Of a DNA stretch of 64,000 bases, positions 43,834 through 54,019 are shown one piece after another. The stretch is taken from contig NW_023601433.1 of assembly GCF_014898055.3 (NCBI RefSeq), positions 83,027,106 through 83,091,105 on the forward strand, given 5' to 3'. Both the position numbers and the translations under genes were made by a program. Position 1 is the stretch's first letter; every line of letters starts with the position of its first letter. Under the pieces are notes generated by a model. It made no database searches. It was given only the letters and a program-made list of their open reading frames with translations, and had not been told where the DNA came from. Origin of the DNA: Talpa occidentalis (lineage: Eukaryota; Chordata; Mammalia; Eulipotyphla; Talpidae).

Positions 43834-43909
43834 GCCACATCCCAGCTCCCAAGTCACGGAGCTGGCGAACAGTCGAGTCGACTACTTGAGCGAACAAACA
43901 CTACCTCGA
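43834..43909 (+). repeat. Spaced direct repeat, copy 2
   Basis: Second copy of 43072-43149, 762 bases away in the same orientation. It contains the palindromic AGTCGAGTCGACT. Unusually CpG-containing for an old repeat, which argues against great age or for protection from methylation-driven decay. Confidence 0.85.
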
Positions 43910-45215
43910 AAACCAGACTGCCCAGGGAAGGGGCCGGGAGTGGACAGGAGACACACGTCACATTCCTCTCCAAGTGCGACAGGGCGCACTCGAGACTATC
44001 TGGGCGCTGACAGGCGGGGAGTGTTAGGTGCAGGGCCGGGCTTGGTGAACCCGCCACGGTTCCAGGAAACTCCCAGTGCATCTACTGAGAGGCACCCAGT
44101 GTCTCCTTCCTTTGAAGAAAACAGTCTCAAGGTCACTGGATGCGTTCCCAGCCAGAGGCTCAGAGGACAGGGGACAGGCCAGGGGGTTAAGCGCCTTTTG
44201 TTTTCCACCCCCACTGCACCCAGACCCCACCTTTCCTGCCCGGCGCTGGGGGGAGGGAGGGGGCCACCTCTGCTGCCCATCCCAGCCCCTAGCCCTCTGG
44301 CTCCTGCTTGGGCTCCATGTGGGAGGCCCTGGCGCAGAGGAGGGGGCAGGCGTGGGAGGTCACGTCAGGGCATCTATTCCCTGCCTCTCCTGCAAGTCAC
44401 CCTCCGTGACTGGCCTGACATTGGGCGGCCCATCTGCATGGTCCCTGTACTCACAGGCTCCACGCACCCCGCTCCAGACCCCTGCCGTCCTGAGGGCTGC
44501 CTGACGCTCCGTGGGTGCTGGTCCCTTGCTTGCCAGCCTCCCTGGGGCTGCCTTCATGCTGGTGCTCTCAGCAGCCCCAACGGCGCACTCCTCCGGGCTC
44601 AGGCGTCGGGGGTGGTCCATCTCCCACCAGAATCTAGCTTGATCTGAAGGCAGACATAGAACTAGAAAGAAAGGATCCGGTTTCTAACTCTCTCGAAACC
44701 AGTTTCCGAGTAAGGTTAAACAAAGAAACCGAAGGTCTGACATGACCCCAGAGGCCACTGCTGTCCACAGGCTTGGGCCACGCCTTGCCCCTGCACCCAG
44801 GAGGCCTTGGTTTAAGTCCCGACTCTGTCTCAAGCCCGCAGAGGCCTCCGGGATGCCGTTTCATGTTCCTGAACTTCAGGGAGCTCATCTGTCCATGGAA
44901 GGACGTGCAGGAGGGTCAAGGGCAAGGCGACCCAAGTTGGGGGCGGCCACCACGGGACGCGGGGTCCCCTGCAGGGCCTCAGTGCGTCTCCGTCCTCCTC
45001 CCTTCGCCTGCGCACCCGCCCTTAACCCGAAGGGGAGACCAGAGAAGCAAGTGGCAGTTGTCACACAGACAGGGCAGGGTGGCTCCACGGCTCCCCAAGA
45101 GGGAAGAGGGTACCCCTAGGGGTGAAAGGACCTGAGTTACAACTGTCACCTGCCAACCCATCAGGTGCCCAAGGCGTCAGCATCTGGGTCAAAACCACGC
45201 TAAATCAGGGTTCTC
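43910..45215. other. GC-rich non-coding stretch
   Basis: No gene is supported. A MIR-like piece lies at about 44805-44905 ('GGTTTAAGTCCCGACTCTGT', 'GGGAGCTCATCTGTCCATGG'). The frames at 43886-44647 (253 codons) and 44742-45135 have low-information GC-driven composition without a domain. Confidence 0.4.
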
Positions 45216-45229
45216 AGAAAGCAGAACCT

Positions 45230-45501
45230 CTGGGCCTCCCTGGTGGTGCAGGGATTAAGACGCAACCTATGAATCTATCTGCAGCCACTGCAGCATGAGT
45301 TCCATCCCCGGCCAGGGAGCTACCCACATGGCACAGCAGACCTCTCCTGTCTCCCCGCTGCTCCCCTCAGCAGTGTATTTCAGTGCATCTGCCTGTTCTG
45401 TTCCCCACTCTCTCTCTGGTGAATCCTCTCACACTACCCCCCTGCATTTCTGGCCTGTCCCCCAGCTCTTGTATACATAAATAAATAATCTTAAAAAATA
45501 A
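45230..45501 (+). mobile_element. tRNA-SINE, full length
   Basis: Head 'GGGCCTCCCTGGTGGTGCA', B-box-like GTTCCATCC, ending CATAAATAAATAATC and A-rich tail. Flanks AGAAAGCAGAACCTC (about 45216-45230) and AGAAAGCAGAAGCCTC (about 45502-45517) form the target-site duplication. Confidence 0.92.
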
Positions 45502-45517
45502 AGAAAGCAGAAGCCTC

Positions 45518-45852
45518 AATTATCCATTGTCAGTTTTGAACAAACTGCCCCAAATGCGACAGCTCCAAACCTCCGCGGGGAGGTATTTCTGGTGTGGGCC
45601 TGCGCTGGAGGGCCTGGCTGAGGGGTGAGGTTCCCCGAGACAGCCGCCCCTCCCTCCAGGTCTGGGGCTTGACAGCGAGGCCAAGGGCTGGGACCTGTCT
45701 CTTCACACGTCTCTCAAGAGGGAGGCATCACGTGGGAGCTCCTCTCCACGGCTCCCGGGTCGCGGCAGGTGGGGTCAGACTCGCGAGCCCCCAGGTCCAG
45801 CCTCAGCATCACAGCAAGTCCGGGATCAGCTCGGGTTCCAGAGGAGGGGAAC
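45518..45852. other. Non-coding stretch
   Basis: No gene. 'GAACAAACTGCCCCAAATGC' near 45538 hints at an old LTR whose start may lie before the SINE ('AAATCAGGGTTCTCAGAAAG' near 45202), but this is too weak to call. Confidence 0.35.
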
Positions 45853-45866
45853 AGACCCCAGCCCTT

Positions 45867-46130
45867 TTTTTTAAGATTTATTTTTGCATACAAGAGCCAG
45901 GGTGTGGGCCAGAGGTGTGGAGGGTGAGAGGATTCACCAGAGACAGAGTGGGGAGCAGAACAGGCAGATCTACTGAAATACACTGCTGAGGGGAGCAGCA
46001 GGCGAGTCAGGAGAGGCCTGTTGCGCCCTGTGGGTCAGCTCCCTGGCCGGGGGATTGAACTCATACTGCAATGGCAGCAGATTGCTTAACTGCAATCCAT
46101 CTTAACCCCTTGCACTACCAGGGATGCTCT
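45867..46130 (-). mobile_element. tRNA-SINE, full length
   Basis: Flanked by an exact 14-base AGACCCCAGCCCTT at 45853-45866 and 46131-46144. The head has been altered (GAGCATCCCTGGTAGTGCA on the minus strand). Confidence 0.93.
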
Positions 46131-46144
46131 AGACCCCAGCCCTT

Positions 46145-46630
46145 GATGGGGGCGTCACAAACACGATGCGGGGCACACCTAAGGGGTCTGCAGCAACCCC
46201 CAAATCCACCTCTTTAACTTCCTGTCCTCCAACCAGCAGGTGCTCTGCTGCCAAGGCTGGTATATGGCTACATGACCCTCGTGGCCAGCTTTTATTCTCT
46301 GGAGTCTAACCCCAGCTTCTCCACCCCCACAGGTCATGAGGCACGCATCTGAGGCCTCACGTGACACGGTCATCTCACAGTCTAACCTGAATCTACCCTC
46401 ATCACAACACAACAGAGTGTCACGTTTCTCTGTAACATAAAATTTCCAAACAGGTTCTTGAGCCAGGAGCCACACCACCCAGTGCACCAGTTCTCTGCCT
46501 TGGTAGCTCAGGGAACCATAGCTCAGAGAGGCTGAGTGACCCTCTTGAGGTCACACAATGAGCACAGGAAGACCAAAGACGGAACCCAGACCCCGGCCCC
46601 CAACATCTGGTATCTTGCTGTCCTCTCTTT
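46145..46630. other. Non-coding stretch with MIR
   Basis: No gene. Antisense MIR at about 46495-46595 ('AACCATAGCTCAGAGAGGC', 'CTTGAGGTCACACAATGAGC'). Confidence 0.55.
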
Positions 46631-46644
46631 AAACACTCAATGCT

Positions 46645-46913
46645 GAGCCTCCCTTAACGCAAGGGGTTAAGTACAGCACTGTGAAGCTATCTGCAGCCAC
46701 TGCAGCACGAGTTTGACCCCAGCCAGGGAGCTACCCACATGACAAAGCAGACCCCTCCTGTCTCCCCGCTGCTCCCCTCAGCAGTGTATTTTAGTAAAAT
46801 CCAACTGTTCTGTTCCCCACTCTGTCTCTGGTGAATCCTCTCACCCCCTGCACCTCTGGCTTGTACCCCAGTTCCTAGATGCATAAATAAATAAATCTTC
46901 AAAAAAAAACCAA
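46645..46913 (+). mobile_element. tRNA-SINE
   Basis: Slightly trimmed head (GAGCCTCCCTTAACGCAAGG) with body and CATAAATAAATAAATC tail. AACACTCAATG flanks both ends (about 46633-46643 and 46914-46924). Confidence 0.9.
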
Positions 46914-46924
46914 AACACTCAATG

Positions 46925-47175
46925 GTCAGGAAATCACAGGTGCGACCCTCCTCCACCCATCGGAGGCGCCTGTTCCCACCTGGCCGGTGGAGCTGGTCAT
47001 CCCCTCCCGCCTGTCCCCACCTTCCCCCAGGTGTCGCGCACCAACGAGTTAACCTGAGCGCCTGCAGGACCTCGCATGAGATATAATTACAGAGAATTAC
47101 CATCCACAGCCTTCTGGGAAGGATTTTGTCAGGGAGGAGGTAAATAAATTATATCCTGTGGTTCTCCTTTCCCCA
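46925..47175. promoter_or_regulatory. Candidate conserved noncoding element
   Basis: Repeat-free. 'ATGAGATATAATTACAGAGA' near 47078 and 'GGTAAATAAATTATATCC' near 47140 stand in GC-rich surroundings. Texture-based suggestion only. Confidence 0.25.
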
Positions 47176-48005
47176 CGGGCTGGTTAACTCTTCCAGAGAA
47201 TGCTCCCCAGCGACTGAGGGGATGGAGTCCTCTGCCCCCCCACCTGCCTCCATTTGGGGCTCCCTTCTGTCTTGCAGACGCCCTGGGCGCTCCCAGGCTC
47301 CATACACGTCTCCCCCGAGCTCCGCCTAAGGCTCAGCTCGGGATGGCCCCGCACCCGCGTGGCAAGCCCTTGGGACCCCACCCAGGCTCAGCCCAGGTGA
47401 GCAGGCCGCCAAGAGTTAACCACGCTGGCAGAATTCCTGGCTAAATACCATCCAGGCTGCCAGATTTATTGCCTTTTAATGTCTCCCGTGTGGTTCCATT
47501 AGCCCTGCCTTCTGATAGCCCTATCTTTTCCATCTGACTCCTCCCCACCCGCGCCCCACAGCCCAGGGTGACGTATTTTCCCATTAGCTCCTGCGCTGAG
47601 GTCTGGGCATAAACACCACTGGGCTCCCCTCCTCCCCGCCCCCACCCCCGGGTCGAAATATTTGCGTAGATCCTCCTTATCTCCCCCTGAGCATCTCGCT
47701 GCCTCTCTCATTTTCCCCCACAAGCTGCCAGTTTCTCCTCCTCCCACTTCTGAGAACTTCTCAGCAGAGTCACCACTGCTGCTTAAACTGACCTCTGCCT
47801 CGGTTGACTCATTACCCCAGGGAGCCCCTTTCTTGGCATCAGTTTAGCCAATGCATGCACCAGGCTGCTGCCCCTGACAGAGCTCCCCTGGGTTCCACGT
47901 TGACCTTGGAGCTCTGGTGCCAAGCCTTCCATGAACTGCCCTCGCCGAAACACATCTTGACCCAAAGCCCAGCGTCCCACCGGCTCCTGGCCAGAAGGTC
48001 TCATG
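47176..48005. other. Non-coding stretch, partly enhancer-like
   Basis: No gene. The part at 47415-47530 ('AAGAGTTAACCACGCTGG', 'GATTTATTGCCTTTTAATG') has a conserved look. Frames at 47499-47747 and 47804-48223 lack domains. Confidence 0.35.
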
Positions 48006-48009
48006 GCGA

Positions 48010-48235
48010 ACACCCTGGGCTGCAGGCAGGCTGGCTGAGTTCAAATCCTGACCCTGTCCCTTCCTGGCCTGTGATGTCGGGTAGAAGACTTCACCTCTCT
48101 GCCCTTGGTTTCCTGATCTGCAAAATGGGTGCCACCTTCCTTGATAGCAGCGGTGGTGAAGTCAGGGTTCCACTCACAATAGGTCTCAAGCAGCTAACAC
48201 AGCACAGGGCAAGTGCTCAGTAGGTCCCAGCCCTA
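48010..48235 (+). mobile_element. MIR
   Basis: 'TGGCTGAGTTCAAATCCTGA', 'CCTCTCTGCCCTTGGTTTCC', 'TGATCTGCAAAATGGGTGCC' and 'GGGCAAGTGCTCAGTAGGT' follow MIR. Confidence 0.88.
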
Positions 48236-48640
48236 GTTGTTTGCCAACAAGCCTGGCACTCTTATGCCCTCATGATCCCTGGTATACATGCTCTCTCTGT
48301 GGGTTACTGCCTCCAGTTTGAAAAGCCCAAAACCTCCTGGTGAATCCACCCCATCACTCCTGAATACCCCCAGCATTAACCTTTGCCCCTGCCCCGTCCC
48401 CACAGCCGTGACTGGTGATTGTCCTTCTCACTCCCTGACATTCGAATCTTCCAGACAACCCAAGAACCATGCCCCACCCACCCCCACCTTCCTGACTGCG
48501 GTGTGTGGCAGACCCCAAGCGCCTGGCATGCACTTGAATGGATGAACAATTTTGCTCTCTCTGTATACTGGCCTTCTGGACCCTATAAGCTTCATCTTCG
48601 ACTTAGACTATTTCTGATCTGGAGATATAGATATCGTGTT
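48236..48640. other. Non-coding stretch
   Basis: No gene or clear repeat. Confidence 0.35.
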
Positions 48641-48644
48641 CAAC

Positions 48645-48795
48645 CCCTTCATTCACTGATTCATTTAACAAAAGGCATTCCGTATCTATTACGGGCCTAG
48701 AAAGGCTCTGAGTGGGAGACTAGGGATACAGGCGTGAGCCAAACCCAACATCTAGGTTTGGGGAGGAAGACAGATCACAACAGAATGACCACATC
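48645..48795 (-). mobile_element. L2-like fragment
   Basis: 'CATTCACTGATTCATTTAAC', 'TATTACGGGCCTAGAAAGGC', 'AGGGATACAGGCGTGAGCC' match the complement of the L2 end. Confidence 0.6.
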
Positions 48796-48810
48796 AAGGA
48801 CGGCTTGATG

Positions 48811-49100
48811 GGGCCTCCCTGGTGGTGCAAGGGGTTAAATCTCAGCACTCTGAAGCTATCTGCAGCCACTGCAGCACCACATGAGTTCGATCCCCTATCC
48901 CTGGCCTGCCAGGGAGCTACCCACATAGCTCAGCAGACCCCTCCTGTCTCACCCGCTGCTCCCCTCAGCAGTGTATTTCAGTCAGTCTGCCTGTTCTGCT
49001 CCCTGCTCTGTCTCTGGTGAATCCCCTAACCCCCCGCACCTCTGGCCTATACCCCAGCTCTTGTATGCATAAAAAGATAAATCTTCAAAATAAATAAAAC
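48811..49100 (+). mobile_element. tRNA-SINE
   Basis: Head 'GGGCCTCCCTGGTGGTGCA', B-box-like GTTCGATCC near 48884, an extra CCCTATCCCTGGCCTGCC segment near 48892-48909, and a tail CATAAAAAGATAAATCTTC. No clear target-site duplication is visible. Confidence 0.88.
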
Positions 49101-50145
49101 CCAAGCAGCCTGTCTGGCTGGACCATGAAGACCTAATCAAGAAGCCGTTCTGTTTTTCTAGGCCTGTTTGACCAGTTGGGCAGTGTCAGCCCTAAGAGGT
49201 AGGAGCAGACACGGGTCTATACCCAAGTCCTCCAAACACCACTGAACCCCCTTGGCCTGTAAACATTCCTGAAAGTCCCTGACTTCCCTCAGTCAAGGGA
49301 AACATCCATCTTAAGGGTAATCAGCCAGAAAAACCTGTTTGCCAGCAAAATTTCACCATGTTTCACAGAGCCTCGGCAAGAAGGGTGGTGTGGCTTGCGC
49401 AGCCTGGCAAGAAGGGTGGTGTGGCTTGCGTAGCCTCCGGCCTGAGCGCGAGGCAGGCCAAGTGAGCCTCATCCCTCCGTCGCCGCCACAGGGAGCATGG
49501 GGCTCAGGGCCCACCTCTGCAGCAGGCCACGGAGGAGAGAAGCCGGGCAGGGAGGGAGAACCTCCCAGGGAAGCCAGAGACGAGGTGGGCCGGCAGGACG
49601 GCCCGCTGGGGAGGCCAGGCTGGACACAAACCGCTTCCCTTCTCAGCTCTTGAATGGAAGGGGAAGATTTACTGCTCATGGGGGCTGATACCTTTTACAG
49701 CCACTGCAAATGGACTTAGGATGGCGGGTCACAGGCTGCGCTGACCACAGAGAGACCCTGCCAGGGTCACTTTAAGTCTCACCAATGTCACGGGCACCCC
49801 GACGGAGAAGGGCAGAAGGATTCAGTCGGAAGCTTCGGGCGAGGCTCTTAAGCGCATGGCCAAATTGCTGAGGGTTTCAAGCTGTGAGTGATTTCAGCAC
49901 ACTTGCGTCGACTGGCACTTTGTGTCCATTTAGCAAGAGCTGCTTGCAGTGTAGGCAAAAGTCTTGAGGTCAGGTTGATGGGGCGCTGCATTTATTATTG
50001 ATAAAGGCGAAGGGAGAATAGCCTGGTCTGGGTAACACCTGGCCCAACAGACTTACTGCTCCTGGAGCAGATGTCGGTGATTTACCGCTGGCTGCCCGGC
50101 CAGCACAGCACGGCGCTGCCAGAGTGCGTTGAGTCTGACTGAGTC
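49101..50145. other. Non-coding stretch
   Basis: No gene. A 31-base tandem duplication is at 49375-49436. The part at 49840-50050 ('GCATGGCCAAATTGCTGAGG', 'CTGCATTTATTATTGATAAAG') is repeat-free and enhancer-like in texture. Frames at 49339-49688 span the tandem and are not credible. Confidence 0.4.
49375..49436. repeat. 31-base tandem duplication
   Basis: GGCAAGAAGGGTGGTGTGGC followed by TTGCGCAGCCT, repeated directly with one change (GCGC to GCGT). Confidence 0.95.
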
Positions 50146-50156
50146 TCTCTTTTTTA

Positions 50157-50423
50157 AAAAGATTTATTTTATTTATTTATGCATATAAGAGCCGGGGTGC
50201 AGGCCAGGGGTGCAGGGAGTGAGAGGATTCACCAGAGACAGAGTGGGGAACAGAACAGGCAGATCTACTGAAATACACTGCTGAGGGGAGCAGCGGGGAG
50301 ACAGGAGAGGTCTGCTGCGCCTTGTGGGTCAGCTCCCTGGCTGGGTATCGAACTCATGCCACAGTGTCTGGTGATAACTTGATAGTGCTGAGACTTTAAC
50401 CCCTGTACCACCAGGGAGGCCCC
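50157..50423 (-). mobile_element. tRNA-SINE
   Basis: Minus-strand copy with full tail and head. Flanks GAGTCTCTCTTTTTTAA (about 50141-50157) and GAGTATCTCTTTTTTAA (about 50425-50441) form a near-exact target-site duplication. Confidence 0.9.
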
Positions 50424-51010
50424 AGAGTATCTCTTTTTTAATAAAGATGATCTTTTCAATGTCAAATGAAAAACCGCCCAGCAAAAAGTAATCCTTTATA
50501 TTTAAAAAATACATACTGGCAAGAAAAACACATCTCCAGAAAATAAAAGAAAGAAATGCCTCAGTAAAACTGTTTATGCATGTGCATATAGATATGTAAA
50601 TACACCTATATCAGCACACACGTATTAATCTAGATTAATATAACTAGAAGGGAACATGACAACTGCTGTAGTCACTTCTCAAGAAAGTGGGAGAGGATTA
50701 TTTTTCACTCCATCATTTTGTACATGTATAATTTCAAAAAGAAATATTTTTAAACTATGTGTGAAAAAGGGAAGAAATGATTATTCTCAGAATTGTGACT
50801 GAGCCTATAGATTTCAGACTTATGCTGTGAACAGATTTCATTTTATTCTATCCAAAAAAAGGTGGGGGGCTGCTTGCTTCCTTGGTGGCGGGCTCTGCCT
50901 CCCCATCTTACAGGATCCTGGAGAGTTTGCAGTTAAAAGCAGTGCCACATCCAGGTCTGGTTTCCAAGTTTAGCTCCTCATAGCAAACCAATGTCTCTGG
51001 ATAAATATTC
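50424..51010. other. AT-rich non-coding stretch
   Basis: No gene. 'ATCTAGATTAATATAACTAG' near 50629 and 'GTACATGTATAATTTC' near 50721 suggest an old L1 3' end, but the match is too loose to call. Confidence 0.35.
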
Positions 51011-51011
51011 A

Positions 51012-51114
51012 TTTGAAAATGATAGTTTTAAAATAAAAAATGAAATTAAAAATTAAAAATAATAAAAATAAATAAATTTAAAAATAAATAAATAAACTTG
51101 AAAATGATAGTTTT
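51012..51114. repeat. A-rich insert between 17-base direct repeats
   Basis: TTGAAAATGATAGTTTT at 51012-51028 and again at 51098-51114 enclose about 69 bases made only of A/T with AAAT/AAATA units (one G aside). This is what a retroposed A tail without any body would look like, with a target-site duplication on both sides. A microsatellite-linked tandem duplication is the alternative. Confidence 0.75.
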
Positions 51115-51118
51115 GTTT

Positions 51119-51374
51119 TAAGATTTATTTATTTACGCATACAAGAGCTGGGAATAGGCTAGAGGTGGGGGTGGTGAAAGGACTCACCAGGGACAGAGCG
51201 GGGAATAGAACAGGCAGATCTACTGAAATACACTGACGAGGGAGCAGAGGACAAGACAGGACAGGTCCGTTGCGCCATGTGGGTAGCTCCCTGGCCAGGG
51301 AACGAACTCATGCTGCAGTGGCGGCAGACAGCTTCACAGAGCTGTGCTTAACCCCTTGCACCACCAGGGAGGCC
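51119..51374 (-). mobile_element. tRNA-SINE
   Basis: Minus-strand copy beginning in the T-rich end and closing with CACCAGGGAGGCCC. Flanks AGTTTTGTTTT (about 51108-51118) and AGTTTTTTTGTTTTT (about 51376-51390) suggest the target-site duplication. Confidence 0.88.
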
Positions 51375-52280
51375 CAGTTTTTTTGTTTTTGTTTTTGTTT
51401 TATTTTTTCAGAACAAGGGTCCGGAGTGTGGCATTGGCAGGTGCAGTGGTCAGACAGGAATACGTGGTATGCAGGGGGTCAGGTATGCATCGTGCTTCAG
51501 GCCTCCAGGCCCGGAGATAGTCCTGCCCTCACCACCAACAGAGCCCCTTGCCTGACTCTACAGGCGTGGAACCTCCCAGCTCCTCACCTCTCCAGGGCCA
51601 CCCCACATAACTCCAGAACCCAGCACTAGATCTCAGTGTGATGGGGGTGGGGGGGTGGGGGCTCCACCTTGAAAGGAACCTAAACCCACAAGATCTTCCT
51701 TCTGCATGTGTGTGTGTGTGTGTGTGTGTTTGATTTTTTGTCTTTCCCCTCTATAAACAAGTGATTAATGCCTTGCAAAAAGGCACAGACACACCTCCCC
51801 CGCAGCCAGCCAGCCCCTGCCAGATTCCCCAGCCTTAATTCTGCTGTTAACACTCCTCAGGCGGAGGGGTGAAGAGTAAATCCCCTCCTTCATGAAGCAG
51901 ACCTGCGGGCAATGTGGTTTGTTTAAAGTCTCTGCTGAGCGATTGACCTGCCTCCCATTTGCTCAAAGGGAGTGAGCACTTCAAAATTAAAAATGGAAAG
52001 AAAAAAAAGAGCACACACCTTTCTCTATTTCCTCAAAGTGGTTTCCAGTTCATAAACCTCAGGGTGCAGGACTCCTCCATTCCCTGCACATACCTCCCCC
52101 ATCCTTGGGCTAGAATCTTCCTTTCATTTGCCCAGCTCTTCTCGGAATAGTGGGGGGAATCAGATGCATGAACAGCTTCATCCCCAATTCTCATTTGGTT
52201 TGCAAGATGCATCCTGAAGGGTCTCCAGAGTCAAAAAATGACCCCCATGAGTGTATACCTGGCCACTAGAGCACATTTGT
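51375..52280. other. Non-coding stretch with (TG)n and conserved-looking part
   Basis: No gene. (TG)n at 51707-51730. The part at 51760-52000 ('AAGTGATTAATGCCTTGC', 'CAGCCTTAATTCTGCTG', 'GTTTGTTTAAAGTCTCTGC') is repeat-free and enhancer-like in texture. Confidence 0.4.
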
Positions 52281-52287
52281 TTTTATT

Positions 52288-52552
52288 TTTTTAAAGATTC
52301 ATTTATTTATGCATACAAGAACTGGGGTACAGGCCAGAGGTGCAGGGGGTGAGAGGATTCACCAGAGACAGAGTGGGGAACAGAACAGGCGGATCTTCTG
52401 AAATACACTGCAGAGGGGAGCAGTGGGAGAGACAGGAGAGGTCTGCTGCGCCATGTGGGTCAGCTCACTGGCCATGGATTGAACTCCTGCTGCAGTGACT
52501 GCAGACAGCTTCATAGTGCTGAAACTTAACCCCTTGCACCACCAGGGAGGCC
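52288..52552 (-). mobile_element. tRNA-SINE
   Basis: Minus-strand copy with full tail and head; target-site duplication approximately CACATNTGTTTTTA on both sides (about 52272-52285 and 52553-52567, diverged). Confidence 0.88.
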
Positions 52553-53465
52553 CACATATCTGTTTTTAAAGGTGATCCTTTTTAATCTCCAGCTTAGTGC
52601 AGTTCAAGATCATATACTAGGTCATTTCAGAAGTGATATCTAATTTAGAAATGCAAAAATATGGAAATATTGGACAGTGTCTATTCAGACGTTAGTTTTT
52701 AGTGATGAGGTATCCTCCTAATGCATTTGTGGGCGATCTACCTAATAAATGAAGAAGAAATGAAATGGTGAATAGCCCCATTTTCTCAACCCCTAATGAA
52801 ATAATGGATTCATTCAGATATTGATCCTCAGCAGTTGATAACAATCAAGAAGAAGGAACAGTGGTATTTCAGGTCACCCCCTAGAAGTACATGCTGCCAG
52901 CTATAAAGCGGGCTGGCAAGAGAACACCCAGTCTCATCAGACATTTCCTCCTAACCACACATTTACAGGAGACAGAAACATAACGAGTGACACCACTGGG
53001 TTGCAAATTGCAAAAGCTAGAGCGATTTCATTATTTCTATTTTTACATTTTATTAAGAAAAACAAAATAATGGCAGGTGGATGTAAGAGATGCATAATCA
53101 AACATGATTTCATCCTGTTGGCACAAACCAACTGTAATAAAATCACAAAAACAGAGGCCACTAGGGAGTACTGAGTAGTGACTACATATTTTAGAGGATT
53201 ATGCAGGTATTGCCTTTGGGGGATGTGTATGATAAGCACACTGGCTGTGTTTTTGAAAAACTCATTCTCATCTCGAGGATGTACACACTGAATCATCTGC
53301 CACTGAAACAATATGGTGCCTGGATTTGCACTAAAACAAGTCCACTGGGGGTATGATGGGGGGTTGATGATAGCTGGAGCTGTGGGGGTGGGGGGAAATA
53401 CCTGGGAGTTAATTCTAACCTGTCTCTTCTTTCACATGTTGGAAAAATTCCATTAAGAAAGAAAA
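52553..53465. other. Unique AT-rich island between SINEs
   Basis: No named repeat in about 800 bases, flanked by SINEs. A minus-strand frame at 52937-53311 (124 codons) is open but codes for a hydrophobic-looking string without a domain. It may be an old, highly worn repeat or a unique regulatory stretch. Toward 53430-53465 'TTTCACATGTTGGAAAAATT' resembles an L1M tail. Confidence 0.4.
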
Positions 53466-53468
53466 AGA

Positions 53469-53729
53469 GGGGCCTCCCTGGTGGCAGAAGGGGTAAGACG
53501 CAGCACTATGAAGCTATCCACAGCCACTGTAGCATGAATTCGATCCCCATCCAGGGAGGTGACCCACAAGACGTAGCAGACCTCCCCTGTCTCACCTGCT
53601 GCTCCCCTCAGCAGTGGATTTCAGTAGATCGGCCTGTTCTGCTCCCCACTCTGTCTCTGGTGAATCCTCTCACCCCCTGCATTTCTGTCCTGCACCCCAG
53701 CTCTTGTATGCATAAATAAATAAATCTTT
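53469..53729 (+). mobile_element. tRNA-SINE, host of a nested copy
   Basis: Head 'GGGGCCTCCCTGGTGGCAG', B-box-like ATTCGATCC and tail CATAAATAAATAAATC. Its tail continues after 53990 because another SINE inserted into it. Confidence 0.9.
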
Positions 53730-53990
53730 TTTTTTAAGATTTATTTTATTTATACAAGAACTGGGGTACAGGCCAGATGTGCGGGAGGGTGAGAGGATTC
53801 ACCAGAGACAGAGTGGGGAACAGAACAGGCAGTGATGAAATACACTGCTGAGGGGAGCGGCGGGCGACACAGGAGAGGTCTACTCGCCATGTGGGTTGCT
53901 CCGAGACCGGTGGGGATCGAACCGGCACGGCAGAGGCCGCGGACAGACTCACAGCGCTTCACCCAACCACCTGCGCCACCAGGGAGGCCC
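53730..53990 (-). mobile_element. tRNA-SINE, divergent subfamily, nested
   Basis: Minus-strand copy inserted in the tail of the preceding SINE; TAAATAAATAAATCTTT occurs at 53713-53729 and again exactly at 53991-54007. On its own strand it carries GTGCCGGTTCGATCCCCACC, AGCGCTGTGAG and CTTGTATAAATAAAATAAA, as does 39722-39989, so the two belong to one subfamily. Confidence 0.92.
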
Positions 53991-54019
53991 TAAATAAATA
54001 AATCTTTAAAAAAAGAAGA

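Noticed and set aside
43886..44647. 253-codon frame as a gene
   Set aside because: No domain, overlapping open frames in other phases, GC-driven composition and an old repeat copy at its start.
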